64,000 nucleotides of DNA from Pseudomonas triticifolii (GTDB lineage Bacteria; Pseudomonadota; Gammaproteobacteria; Pseudomonadales; Pseudomonadaceae), in the NCBI RefSeq assembly GCF_014358015.1, contig NZ_JACONV010000008.1:117573-181572 (forward strand). The letters run 5' to 3'. Shown in pieces: positions 37,191 to 46,260 of this stretch. The notes below the pieces were generated by a model. That model saw nothing but the letters and a program-made list of their open reading frames with translations. It was not told the origin of the DNA and did not search any database. Position 1 is the first letter of the stretch, and each line of letters opens with the position of its first letter. Position numbers and translations under genes: made by a program.

Positions 37191-37892
37191 TCAGGATTTT
37201 CTGAGGGTGCGCTGCTCGATGCGTTTTTCGAAAGTGCCCTGGATCACACGGTCGACATAAATGCCGGGCGTGTGGATCTGGGTCGGCAACAGCACGCCGG
37301 GTTCGACGATTTCCTCGACCTCCACCACGGTGATCCGGCCGGCAGTGGCGACCACCGGGTTGAAGTTCTGCGCGGTATGACGATAGATGACATTGCCGAA
37401 GTGGTCGGCCTTCCAGCCTTTGATCAGCGCGAAGTCACCGGTGATGGCTTCTTCGAGAATCACATTGCGGCCATTGAATTGACGGGTTTCCTTGCCCTCA
37501 GCCACGGGGGTGCCGTAACCGGTGGCGGTATAGAACGCCGGAATCCCTGCGCCACCAGCACGAAGTTTTTCAGCCAGGGTGCCTTGCGGGGTCAGTTCGA
37601 CCTCCAGCTCGCCGCTCAGCAACTGACGTTCGAACAGCGCGTTTTCGCCCACATAGGAAGAAATCATTTTCCGAATCTGGCGGTCTTCGAGCAGGATGCC
37701 CAGGCCAAAGCCATCGACGCCGCAGTTATTTGAGACCACCGTCAGGCCCTTGATGCCCATGCGCTTGATCTGCGCAATCAGGTTTTCCGGGATGCCGCAC
37801 AGGCCAAAGCCGCCGCACAGCACGGTCATGTTGTCGGTCAGCCCGGCGAGGGCCTCTTCGTAAGTCGCCACTCGCTTGTCGAGTCCAGCCAT
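37191..37892 (-). CDS. scoA: 3-oxoacid CoA-transferase subunit A
   Basis: This 233-residue subunit has the Gly-rich [16 protein letters not shown] motif, a [16 protein letters not shown] block and [20 protein letters not shown]. It is the first gene of the scoAB pair and is divergent from a LysR regulator, which probably controls it. Confidence 0.93.
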   Translation of the reverse strand: MAGLDKRVATYEEALAGLTDNMTVLCGGFGLCGIPENLIAQIKRMGIKGLTVVSNNCGVDGFGLGILLEDRQIRKMISSYVGENALFERQLLSGELEVELTPQGTLAEKLRAGGAGIPAFYTATGYGTPVAEGKETRQFNGRNVILEEAITGDFALIKGWKADHFGNVIYRHTAQNFNPVVATAGRITVVEVEEIVEPGVLLPTQIHTPGIYVDRVIQGTFEKRIEQRTLRKS

Positions 37893-38018
37893 GATGATCC
37901 GCCTTTTATAGTTGTGACCGGCACGTGCTGCCGGAGGATCGCGTTGACAGTATCTTCTCTCGGCGTCAGTGATTTGTTAATTTTGTTTTTCTGATCGATT
38001 GATAAGAAATATAAATAT

Positions 38019-38912
38019 ATGAACGTGAAACAGCTTCGCGCGTTTCTGGCCGTGGCGCAGTACCTGAGTTTCGCTCAGGCCGGTGAGCGACTGCATGTGT
38101 CGCAACCGGCATTGAGCCTGACGATCAAGAGTCTTGAGGAAGACCTGGGCGGCCAGTTGCTGACGCGCACTACGCGTAACGTCAGCCTGACGCCAGAAGG
38201 TGAGACGCTGCTGCCGCTGGCGCGCCAGTTGCTGGCGGATTGGGACAACACTGAAGAATTGCTGCGTCAGCGTTTCACCCTGCAGATGGGGCGGGTGTCC
38301 ATTGCCGCCATGCCGTCGTTCGCAGGTAATCTGTTGCCGGGGGCGTTGAAGACTTTTCGGGGTCGCTACCCTCGGGTCAACGTGGCGGTACACGACGTGG
38401 TCAATGAGCAGGTGCTGGAGATGGTGCGCCACCGCCGCGTCGAACTGGGCATAGGTTTTGAGCCGGAATCCAGCAATGCGCTGTCGTTCACACCCTTCTA
38501 CATGGACCAATTCGTCGCGGTGGTCTGCGCTGAATCACCGCTGGCGGGGCGCACCGAGGTGTCCTGGGCCGAGCTGCTGCAGGAGGATTTCATCGCGCTA
38601 CAACGTCCATCCGCCGTGCGTTTGCTGCTGGAACACGCCATCGAGTCACAGCATGGCAAGTTATCGGTGGCGTTCGAAAGTCATCAGCTGTCGACCATCG
38701 GGCGTATGGTCGCCAATGGCCTGGGTGTAAGCGCGGTGCCGTCGCTGTGCATTGCGCAGATGCAGGAGCTGGGCGCGCATTGCGTGCCATTGACAGGACC
38801 GCGTATCGAACGGCGCATCGGTTTGATGATGCTGGCCGATCACAAGCTGTCGGCAGCGGCCCAGGCGCTGCGCGAGGTGCTGATCGAGCATGCCCGTGAA
38901 CAGCGGATCTAA
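38019..38912 (+). CDS. LysR-family transcriptional regulator
   Basis: This 297-residue regulator has the N-terminal LysR HTH (MNVKQLRAFLAVAQYLSFAQ, then SQPALSLTIKSLEEDLGGQL) and the periplasmic-binding-like effector domain. It is divergent from scoAB across an AT-rich spacer with candidate T-N11-A sites. The likely role is control of 3-oxoacid utilisation; the effector is unknown. Confidence 0.88.
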   Translation: MNVKQLRAFLAVAQYLSFAQAGERLHVSQPALSLTIKSLEEDLGGQLLTRTTRNVSLTPEGETLLPLARQLLADWDNTEELLRQRFTLQMGRVSIAAMPSFAGNLLPGALKTFRGRYPRVNVAVHDVVNEQVLEMVRHRRVELGIGFEPESSNALSFTPFYMDQFVAVVCAESPLAGRTEVSWAELLQEDFIALQRPSAVRLLLEHAIESQHGKLSVAFESHQLSTIGRMVANGLGVSAVPSLCIAQMQELGAHCVPLTGPRIERRIGLMMLADHKLSAAAQALREVLIEHAREQRI

Positions 38913-39021
38913 AGGGCGCGTGAAAGTCGATAGCCACTATCACGGCGGTTGATTTCTGCCGCGACAGAGCGGGGCGTAACCTTGCTTCATTCCCGAAATG
39001 AAGCCAGCCTGGAGGCCCCTC

Positions 39022-39303
39022 ATGAACCGCATACTCGCCCTCGCTCTTGTCCTGTCATTCACCGTCGCACTGGTCTCCGGCTGCTCCACGCATCACGCCG
39101 TCGAGCTGCGGCCTTACTCGGCTGAAGAGAGCCATCAACTGGCGCTGGAAGACCTGAATCGTCGTGGTCTGTCCTTCGAGGAATATCAGGCCCGCAAGGC
39201 GCAATTACTGGCGGACCCGCAGATTCAGCAGGCTCGCGAGTTCGACAGCCAGGGTGAGATCAGCGTCGATCGTGGTGCGCTGACTCAGAACCCTCAGGGT
39301 TAA
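39022..39303 (+). CDS. Small lipoprotein of unknown function
   Basis: This 93-residue protein has a lipoprotein signal (MNRILALALVLSFTVALVSG followed by the lipid-modified Cys). The mature part is charged and probably helical, with AEESHQLALEDLNRRGLSFE resembling short SHOCT-like segments. GGAGG precedes ATG 39022. It is transcribed alone. Confidence 0.75.
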   Translation: MNRILALALVLSFTVALVSGCSTHHAVELRPYSAEESHQLALEDLNRRGLSFEEYQARKAQLLADPQIQQAREFDSQGEISVDRGALTQNPQG

Positions 39304-39428
39304 CAGTCAGTGTCGGTCAACGCTTTTCCTGAAACTGTACGGTAAGAAACTTCGCTTAACTGTCCATGTGTTTCCTGTCCGCCCTTCGATAGGGTGAGTG
39401 CCTGACTCACAGACACCTGGACCGCGTC

Positions 39429-40037
39429 ATGTCATTTTCTCTGGATCTATTACTGGCCTTTGCGCTATTTGCGTTCGTCACCTCGGTGACCCCCGGCCCC
39501 AACAACATGATGTTGCTGGCTTCGGGCGTCAACTTCGGTTTCGGCCGCACGCTGCCGCACATGCTGGGCATCAGCATCGGCTTTTTCGTCCTGGTGCTGG
39601 CGGTGGGGTTTGGTCTGGGCAGCGTGTTCAAGGCCTGGCCGATGCTCTACACGCTTTTGCGTTATGTGGGCGCAGCCTATTTGCTGTACCTGGCCTGGAA
39701 AATCGCCACGTCCGGCCCGGCATCGGATTCGACCGAAAGCCGCGGCGAGCCCATGAGTTTCATGGGCGCTGCACTGTTTCAGTGGGTCAACCCCAAAGCC
39801 TGGATCATGGCCATTGGCGCAATCAGCACCTACACGCCGATGCAGGGTTACTTCACCAACGTGATCATCATCTCGGGTGTATTCGCCCTGATCAATCTGC
39901 CAAGCGTGGGCATCTGGGCCGGATTCGGCAGCCTGCTGCGCAATGTCTTACGAGATCCGGTGGGGCTGCGAATCTTCAACGGCGTGATGGCAGCCTTGCT
40001 GGTCGCGTCGCTGTATCCGCTGATCGTCGAGCATTAA
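39429..40037 (+). CDS. LysE-family amino acid exporter
   Basis: This 202-residue protein has six helices and the LysE/RhtB motif FVTSVTPGPNNMMLLASGVN, then PHMLGISIGFFVLVLAVGFG and FQWVNPKAWIMAIGAIS. It exports an amino acid or related compound; the substrate cannot be read. It is followed by REP-like repeats. Confidence 0.9.
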   Translation: MSFSLDLLLAFALFAFVTSVTPGPNNMMLLASGVNFGFGRTLPHMLGISIGFFVLVLAVGFGLGSVFKAWPMLYTLLRYVGAAYLLYLAWKIATSGPASDSTESRGEPMSFMGAALFQWVNPKAWIMAIGAISTYTPMQGYFTNVIIISGVFALINLPSVGIWAGFGSLLRNVLRDPVGLRIFNGVMAALLVASLYPLIVEH

Positions 40038-40100
40038 GCCTGCTTTCGTGGGAGGTACCGCCCCGTCTAAGACGCCTCGCTGTCGCGCAGCAAACTTCCC

Positions 40101-40201
40101 GGGAGCGGACCGGGCGACGTTCGGCTTGTCCGCGAATACTGTGTTTCAGTCGCTGAATATTCATCGGATGTACCTGCCTCTTCGCGGACAAGTCCGCTCC
40201 C
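40101..40201. repeat. REP-like inverted repeat after lysE-family gene
   Basis: GGGAGCGGAC and TTGTCCGCGAA (40101-40137, split by about 15 extra bases) face TTCGCGGACAAGTCCGCTCC (from 40181). The arms match Pseudomonas REP sequences of the 'GGAGCGGACTTGTCC' type. Confidence 0.65.
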
Positions 40202-40246
40202 ACAAAATCATGTTTCGTCAGTGGGTTACACGTTGTTTGATAGAAG

Positions 40247-40262
40247 GCGGCTTGCCAGCGAT
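40247..40262. repeat. REP half-site
   Basis: GCGGCTTGCCAGCGAT is identical to the left arm of the REP at 36317. It lies just before the stop codon of the FMN reductase, and the partner arm is absent. Confidence 0.55.
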
Positions 40263-40265
40263 TCG

Positions 40266-40847
40266 TTACAACGCCAACTGCAAATGCCCACCCGCTGCCT
40301 TGTGACGCGCCTGCAACCGGTGTTGCAGGCTCAGGTAAAAATGCTCAAGCCCTTCATGCAGGCGCTCGGTGAGGATGTCGTCCAGCGTGCCGCCTTCTTC
40401 GTTGTCGCTGTAACTGATCTGCGTATCGATGGCGAAGACCCCGTGCAGCACTTCCTGAGATTTGAGCGCTGACAGTACGGGCTTCAAGGCGTAATCCACC
40501 GCCAGCATATGGGCGATGCTGCCGCCGGTTGCCAGTGGCAGCACGACCTTGCCGTGCAGGGCGCGTTCGGGCAAAAGATCCAGCAGAATTTTCAGTGCGC
40601 CGGAAAACGAGGCCTTGTAGACCGGCGTGCCGATCAACAGACCGTCCGCCTGCCGGACTGCCTCGATAAATTCCAGCACTTGGGGGCTGTCGAATTTCGC
40701 GAACAGCAAATCTTCAGCATTGAAGTCGCGAATGCGCAACGTGGTGACGCCGACGCCATGACGTTGCAGCCATTGGCCAGCATGAGCCAGCACGACACCT
40801 GAACGGGATTTGGGAGAGGGACTGCCTGAAAGTGACACAACGAGCAT
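40266..40847 (-). CDS. ssuE: NADPH-dependent FMN reductase (SsuE/MsuE type)
   Basis: This 193-residue flavodoxin-like protein begins [17 protein letters not shown] and has [20 protein letters not shown] and [20 protein letters not shown], all typical of SsuE. It supplies FMNH2 to SsuD/MsuD-type monooxygenases. AAGGAATT precedes ATG 40847; the longer frame upstream lacks homology. It stands alone, about 18 kb from msuD. Confidence 0.88.
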   Translation of the reverse strand: MLVVSLSGSPSPKSRSGVVLAHAGQWLQRHGVGVTTLRIRDFNAEDLLFAKFDSPQVLEFIEAVRQADGLLIGTPVYKASFSGALKILLDLLPERALHGKVVLPLATGGSIAHMLAVDYALKPVLSALKSQEVLHGVFAIDTQISYSDNEEGGTLDDILTERLHEGLEHFYLSLQHRLQARHKAAGGHLQLAL

Positions 40848-41043
40848 GCGGGAATTCCTTGCGATAAGCGTACAGCGGTAAAGCAGCTTGTGTGCCAGAC
40901 CGGCGTGCCTTTGCGTGGGCCCCTTGAATACGGGGGTCAAAGCCCTGTTCCCACGAAAGCAGCGATCGCACTCGCTGCTGATAAGCCGGGCAAGTGTTGA
41001 ATGGCTGTTGCGCCAGCAACACTCCGAGTGCCGAAACGCAGGC

Positions 41044-41074
41044 AAAAAAATCCCCGCAACCGAAGTTGCAGGGA
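41044..41074 (-). terminator. Rho-independent terminator of the exopolysaccharide operon
   Basis: In the minus direction, CCCTGCAAC-TTCG-GTTGCGGGG is followed by ATTTTTTT. The stable UUCG tetraloop and seven Ts make this the strongest intrinsic terminator in the window. It lies about 25 bases after the last operon gene. Confidence 0.9.
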
Positions 41075-41096
41075 GGAGGTGTGGCGATGAGCCTGA

Positions 41097-42185
41097 TCAG
41101 TTGCTGAAGGCAGCGCCGGTCTGGACGACGCTGGCCGAACCCAGCAACTGGCTGATGAACCGGCTCCAACGGGTGATGTTGGCCGGGCCGACGAACACCA
41201 CGTCCTGCGCTTTGAGTTCGAATTGACCTGCCAGCAGGTAGGCGGTGGGCTTCTTGGCGTTCAGGTGGTAGACCGTGGACGGCGCGTCGGCGAAGTTCTC
41301 TGCGCCGCGAATCACATACACCGCGTCGCCATCGGCGCTGTCCGGGCTGAGGCCGCCTGCATTGCCCAGGGCTTCAAGCAGCGTCACGCTGGTGGTAGCG
41401 AACGAAATCACCTGCGGGTTACGCACCTCGCCCAGCACGTAGATCTTGTTCTTGGAGCTGCTGTTGAGGTGCAAATAGTCGCCGTCCTTGAGAAAGATCC
41501 GGCTCAGTTGCGAGCCTTTGCGGTTGAGCGAATCGATGTCGATCAGGTAGTCGCGGCCGTCGCGTCGCAGGGTCAGGCCGGCCAGATTGGCATCGGTCAG
41601 ATCAATGCCGGCCACGCTGATCGCCTGCACAAGGCTCAACGGAATGTTGGTGATCGATTGCGGCCCAGGGGTTTTGAAGGCACCGGACAACAGCACGCGC
41701 TGGTTGTTGTAGCGCAACACTTTCACGTCCACCTTGACCTCGGTGTATTGCGGCGCAAGGCCCATGCGCAGTTGTTCGCGGATCTGGCTGACGGTCTTGC
41801 CGCCCGCGCGAATTCGACCGACATAGGGGAAAAACAACGTGCCGTCGCTCAGTACTTCCCGGGTGTTGGCGTCCAGTTGATCCTGCGAACCGGGCGCTGT
41901 CAGTTCAGGGTGTTCGAAGACCGTCACCAGTAACGTGTCGCCAGGCCCGACGATGTACTCCGGTGTCTTGTAGTTCAGTAGTTCGGCCGGCAATCCGTTG
42001 GTATCAGCGGCAATGCGCTGCTGTTGTTGCTGCAAACTTTTGGGGCTGATGTCGACCAGTTGCGCTTTGGGTTCGTCCGGGTCGCTGGTGGTGATATCGC
42101 CAGGTGTCATGTGTTGGCCGGGGGCGAATACGCACCCTTGCAGGATCAGAGAGGAGAGCAGCAAGACAGCCAGGCTTCGATTCAT
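41097..42185 (-). CDS. wza: Polysaccharide export outer-membrane lipoprotein (Wza/PslD type)
   Basis: This 362-residue protein has a lipobox LQGC near residue 19, the export motif YIVGPGDTLLVTVFEHPEL, then LFFPYVGRIRAGGKTVSQIR, and SLBB-type repeats (VLLSGAFKTPGP, IYVLGEVRNPQV). It forms the outer-membrane channel for the polymer. It is the last gene of the operon, separated from wcaJ by 164 bases containing small inverted repeats, including a hairpin GGTGCA-AGG-TGCACC 20 bases before the start. Confidence 0.93.
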   Translation of the reverse strand: MNRSLAVLLLSSLILQGCVFAPGQHMTPGDITTSDPDEPKAQLVDISPKSLQQQQQRIAADTNGLPAELLNYKTPEYIVGPGDTLLVTVFEHPELTAPGSQDQLDANTREVLSDGTLFFPYVGRIRAGGKTVSQIREQLRMGLAPQYTEVKVDVKVLRYNNQRVLLSGAFKTPGPQSITNIPLSLVQAISVAGIDLTDANLAGLTLRRDGRDYLIDIDSLNRKGSQLSRIFLKDGDYLHLNSSSKNKIYVLGEVRNPQVISFATTSVTLLEALGNAGGLSPDSADGDAVYVIRGAENFADAPSTVYHLNAKKPTAYLLAGQFELKAQDVVFVGPANITRWSRFISQLLGSASVVQTGAAFSN

Positions 42186-42349
42186 GGGTGTGTTCCTTCG
42201 TGACGGTGCACCTTGCACCTGAATGATGTCGTTACGTCCATTTCCACTACCGGCAGCAGCACCGGTCCACGTCGTGATTGTTTTTAGTGCGCGCACATAC
42301 CTCCCTCCGGGCCAAGGCTGCCGGAGCCGTCGTTTAGTCAATGGAATGG

Positions 42350-43759
42350 TCAGAAGGCGTTCTTGTTTAAGAAGCCCTTGAACAGCGTCAGCAGAATGAT
42401 TTTGAGATCCAGCCAGATCGACCAGTGCTCGATGTATTCCAGGTCGAACTCGACCCGTTTGCGCATCTTGTCCAGCGTGTCGGTTTCACCGCGCCAGCCG
42501 TTGATCTGTGCCCAGCCGGTGATGCCCGGCTTGACCTTGTGACGCAACATGTAGCCGCTGACCTGTTTGCGATACTGCTCGTTGTGGGCCACGGCATGCG
42601 GGCGCGGGCCGACGATGGACATGTCGCCGCGCAGCACGTTGAAAAACTGTGGCAGTTCATCCAGAGAGGTGCGGCGCATGAACGCGCCCAGCGGCGTGAT
42701 GCGTGTATCGTTGCGCGTGGCCTGGCGCACCACATCGCCGTTTTCCTGCACGTTCATGCTGCGAAACTTCCAGACCATGATCGGCCGACCGTCCAGCCCG
42801 TAACGGCGCTGGCGAAACAGCACCGGGCCGGGTGACGTCAGTTTGATGGCCAGTGCGATGAGTAACAGCGGTAGCGCGATCAGCATCAGGATCAGGCTCG
42901 ACAACAGGATGTCTTCTGCGCGTTTGACCAGGCTCCAGGCGCCGTCCATGGGCGAGTCGAAAATGCTGATGCTGGCCAGTCCGTTGATGCTTTCACTGCG
43001 CGCATGCAACAGCTCGAACATAAAGACGTCGGGTATCAGGTACACCGAGACCGTGGTGTCGCTCAGGCCGGTGATCAATTCACGCAGGTGCGGTTCGGCG
43101 CTGAACGCAAGCGTGATGTAGACCTTGTCGACCCGCCCTTCACGCGCGTCGTCGATCAGTTGCTCCAGATTGCCCAGCACCGGCAGCCTGCGCCTCTGAC
43201 GCCCCAGCTGCATTTGTTGCGGATTCGAGTCGTAGAAGCCCAGTAGATTCAAGCCCATCCAGGGCGCGCTGGAAATTGACTGGGCCAGCCGCTCGCCGAC
43301 CTGACCGGTGCCCACGATCGCCACGCGTCGTGTGTTGAAGCCATGACGGCGCAGGCTGTGTAAGAGCAGACGAATCAGCAGGCGATAACCGCACAGAATC
43401 GCCAGCACCAGTGCGAACCAGGTCATTTGCCCGTCATCGGGCAATTTGTCGCGGTTGAGCACCAGATAATCCACTGACAGCAGAATGATGAAGGTCAGCG
43501 CCCAGTAATTGAAGACCTTGGTCAGCTCGCGCAGGATTCGCTCGCCGCGCCAGGAGCCGTATAGCTGGTGGTACTCGCCGACCCAGTGAAAGACCAGCAC
43601 AGCCAGAATGATATGCAGCCAGGCCTCGCTGCTTTCGGTCATTGCCAGTCGGCTTTGCCAGTAACCCATCAGGACGATGACCGCCAGATCCAACAGGCGA
43701 TGGGCGACCGATAGCGCTGACTGATGGGCATGAAGAATGCCGCGAACGGAGGTGCGCAT
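42350..43759 (-). CDS. wcaJ: Undecaprenyl-phosphate glycosyl-1-phosphate transferase (WcaJ/PslA type)
   Basis: This 469-residue initiating enzyme has four N-terminal helices, a Rossmann-like middle (VAIVGTGQVGERLAQSI), a fifth helix and the C-terminal transferase domain (LFRQRRYGLDGRPIMVWKFR, SLDELPQFFNVLRGDMSIVG, GPRPHAV, KPGITGWAQINGWRGET). It attaches the first sugar phosphate, probably glucose, to undecaprenyl phosphate at the inner membrane. Confidence 0.93.
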   Translation of the reverse strand: MRTSVRGILHAHQSALSVAHRLLDLAVIVLMGYWQSRLAMTESSEAWLHIILAVLVFHWVGEYHQLYGSWRGERILRELTKVFNYWALTFIILLSVDYLVLNRDKLPDDGQMTWFALVLAILCGYRLLIRLLLHSLRRHGFNTRRVAIVGTGQVGERLAQSISSAPWMGLNLLGFYDSNPQQMQLGRQRRRLPVLGNLEQLIDDAREGRVDKVYITLAFSAEPHLRELITGLSDTTVSVYLIPDVFMFELLHARSESINGLASISIFDSPMDGAWSLVKRAEDILLSSLILMLIALPLLLIALAIKLTSPGPVLFRQRRYGLDGRPIMVWKFRSMNVQENGDVVRQATRNDTRITPLGAFMRRTSLDELPQFFNVLRGDMSIVGPRPHAVAHNEQYRKQVSGYMLRHKVKPGITGWAQINGWRGETDTLDKMRKRVEFDLEYIEHWSIWLDLKIILLTLFKGFLNKNAF

Positions 43760-43771
43760 GACGGTGCTCGC

Positions 43772-44992
43772 TCAAACGGATTTGATGGGAACAACTCGGG
43801 ATGGCAACTCGCTTACAAGGCTTTGCGAGGTCTGTGGCGTCCAGGGCTGCGAGGGCAGGCGCGACAGGTGTGCGGAGGCCAGGCGAGTCTCGACGAATGC
43901 TTTGATTTCCTGCTCGAAGCGTGCGACTGAGAAACGCTCGGCGTTGGCGCGGCACGCCTGTGCGGTGATCCGTGCCTGCGCGCTTTCGAATTCGTTGACC
44001 GCCGCCATCAGCGATTGCACGGTTTGCTGCGGATAAAACACCCCGGTTGGCTGCGGATGATCCAGCCCGCGAACCGTCTCCAGCACACCACCTTTGCCGA
44101 ATGCAATGACCGGGGTGCCACAGGCCTGCGCCTCGACCGGGCTGATACCGAAGTCTTCTTCTGCAGCGAAGACGAAAGCCTTGGCCGCGCGCATGTGTTC
44201 ACGCAGCACGGCCGCAGGCTGAAAGCCCATCAGCGTTATATTGGGCGCTCGACTGGCGATGGTCTGGGCTTTTATGAAGTCAGGGCCGTCGCCGATCATG
44301 ATCAGGCGCTTGTCCGGCATGGCCGCGAAAGCCTCGACAATCATCGGCATGCGCTTGTAGGGCACCATGCGCGAGGCGGTGAAATAGAACGCCTGTCGGC
44401 TGCCTTGGGCGGTGAATCCTGTCGTGTCCACGGGGGGGTAGATGACCGTTGACTCACGTCGATAGGCCTTGTTAATACGCGCAGCGATAAACCCCGAATT
44501 GGCGATGAAGGCGTCGACGCCTGCTGCAGTGCGCTGATCCCACATGCGTACATAATGCAGGACCCACCGCGCCAGCGCGCCTTTGATTCCGGTATTCAGG
44601 CCCGCCTCGCGCAGGTACTGATGCTGCAGGTCCCAGGCGTAACGAATCGGTGAATGGATGTAGCTGACATGCAGTTGATCCGGGCCGCTGAGCACGCCTT
44701 TTGCCACGGCATGGCTGCTGCTGATAATCAGGTCATAAGCCGACAGGTCCAGTTGCTCGATGGCCAGTGGCATCAGGGGCAAGTAGCGCTGATAACGTTT
44801 TCGTGCGTTTGGCAGGTTCTGGATGAACGTGGTCGTGGCGACCTTGCCGTGCAGGTGCACACGGTCTTCATCGCTCAGAAAGTCGATCACGGCAAACAGG
44901 TCGGCCTCGGGCCAGATGTTGATCAGTGAAGCCAGCACACGCTCGGCACCGGCATAAGTCACCAGCCAGTCGTGGACAATCGCAATTCTCAT
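43772..44992 (-). CDS. Glycosyltransferase family 4
   Basis: This 406-residue GT-B enzyme starts MRIAIVHDWLVTYAGAERVL and has HSPIRYAWDLQHQYL, FYFTASRMVPYKRMPMIVEA and the nucleotide-sugar motif AAEEDFGISPVEAQACGTPV. It resembles mannosyltransferases of the WbaZ/PslI kind. It ends 13 bases before wcaJ. Donor and linkage are inferred only at family level. Confidence 0.88.
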   Translation of the reverse strand: MRIAIVHDWLVTYAGAERVLASLINIWPEADLFAVIDFLSDEDRVHLHGKVATTTFIQNLPNARKRYQRYLPLMPLAIEQLDLSAYDLIISSSHAVAKGVLSGPDQLHVSYIHSPIRYAWDLQHQYLREAGLNTGIKGALARWVLHYVRMWDQRTAAGVDAFIANSGFIAARINKAYRRESTVIYPPVDTTGFTAQGSRQAFYFTASRMVPYKRMPMIVEAFAAMPDKRLIMIGDGPDFIKAQTIASRAPNITLMGFQPAAVLREHMRAAKAFVFAAEEDFGISPVEAQACGTPVIAFGKGGVLETVRGLDHPQPTGVFYPQQTVQSLMAAVNEFESAQARITAQACRANAERFSVARFEQEIKAFVETRLASAHLSRLPSQPWTPQTSQSLVSELPSRVVPIKSV

Positions 44993-45065
44993 GGAGATTC
45001 CTTGCAGTGTTCGCTCGCTCTACTGCAGGCGCGACAGGTCGCACCTTGACGTGGCTGTTGTTGAG

Positions 45066-46181
45066 TCAGGGTTTGCTTGAAGAGGATTCGGGGCTGATGC
45101 CTTGCTTGCCGGGCAGGGTGATTTCAGGTTCCAGCAGGGCGTCGATGCGCTGGGAAAGACGGTGTGCGGACACGTTCCAGCTGAAACGCCTCACGTTATT
45201 CAAGCCATGCATCCGCAGCGCCTGGCGCAGCGGAGCATCGACCAGCACGCGGTGCATCGCGGCTGCCATGTGGCCCACGTCCAGCGGGTCGAAGTACAAC
45301 GCGCTGGCTTGCAGCACTTCTGGAATGGAGGCCGCATTGGCCGCCAGTACCGGACAGCCGCAGGCCTGGGCTTCGAGCGGTGGAATGCCAAAGCCTTCAT
45401 AAAGCGAGGGGAAGACGAAGGCGATTGCGCCTTGATACTGCTCGATCAGTTCGGTGTCGCTCAGGCGCCCCAAAAAGCGGATGCGCGGATCCCGGCAGGC
45501 CAACCTTTGCAGGTTAGGGTCGGCAAATACGCCGGTGGTCGCACCTACGATGTGCAACTGCAGATCGTTGTGGTCGCGCAAGCTGAGAAAGGCCTGAATC
45601 AGTCGGTTGAAGTTCTTGTGCGCGGCGGGTGAAGAGACGGCCAGCAGGTATTTCGGTGTTTCAGCGTGCGGCGTGCGTGGTGTGAAGCTGTCGCTGACGG
45701 CGGCGGGCACGACCAGCACCTTGTTTTCCGCAAATCCGTAGAAGCTCGAAATTTCGCTTCTGGAGAAGCTGCTGCTGGTGACCAGTGTTTTGATACGTGA
45801 CAGCAGGATCGGCGTAATGGTCCGGTAGGCCAGGCGAAACAGCCGGGTGTAGCTCTGTGGGAAGCGCACGTAATTGATGTCGTGATGCGTCGCGATCTGG
45901 TTGCGGTAGAGCATGGGGCCTGTGCTGCTGATCGACACCAGCAGCGGGTTTTTTTGACGCCGCAGGTACAGTGGCAAGTCGAGTTGTTCCCAGAGATGAC
46001 CCTTGTTGTGACCGATGCATTGCACGTCCAGTGCTTTGGCACTTTCGTGCAGCCTGATGCCGTGGGGGGCGATGAATACCAGGTCGTTGCGCAGTTTTTT
46101 CAACGCCAGACACATCTGTTCCGCATAGCGCTGGACACCGCTGACGTCCTGGGTAAGAAACCGGGAATTGATAAAGATCAT
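45066..46181 (-). CDS. Glycosyltransferase family 4
   Basis: This 371-residue GT-B protein has NSRFLTQDVSGVQRYAEQMC, LLAVSSPAAHKNFNRLIQAF and FPSLYEGFGIPPLEAQACGC. ATG 46181 has GCAGGA at good spacing; ATG 46190 directly abuts that ribosome site and is less likely. Gaps of about 70-80 bases separate it from neighbours. Confidence 0.88.
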   Translation of the reverse strand: MIFINSRFLTQDVSGVQRYAEQMCLALKKLRNDLVFIAPHGIRLHESAKALDVQCIGHNKGHLWEQLDLPLYLRRQKNPLLVSISSTGPMLYRNQIATHHDINYVRFPQSYTRLFRLAYRTITPILLSRIKTLVTSSSFSRSEISSFYGFAENKVLVVPAAVSDSFTPRTPHAETPKYLLAVSSPAAHKNFNRLIQAFLSLRDHNDLQLHIVGATTGVFADPNLQRLACRDPRIRFLGRLSDTELIEQYQGAIAFVFPSLYEGFGIPPLEAQACGCPVLAANAASIPEVLQASALYFDPLDVGHMAAAMHRVLVDAPLRQALRMHGLNNVRRFSWNVSAHRLSQRIDALLEPEITLPGKQGISPESSSSKP

Positions 46182-46260
46182 CTCAAGCATCCTGCAAGGT
46201 CATGGTGATATAGGGTGAAAGCGTGAGCCTTCAGAGGCCCTGAGGCCTGCGATTCCATTC

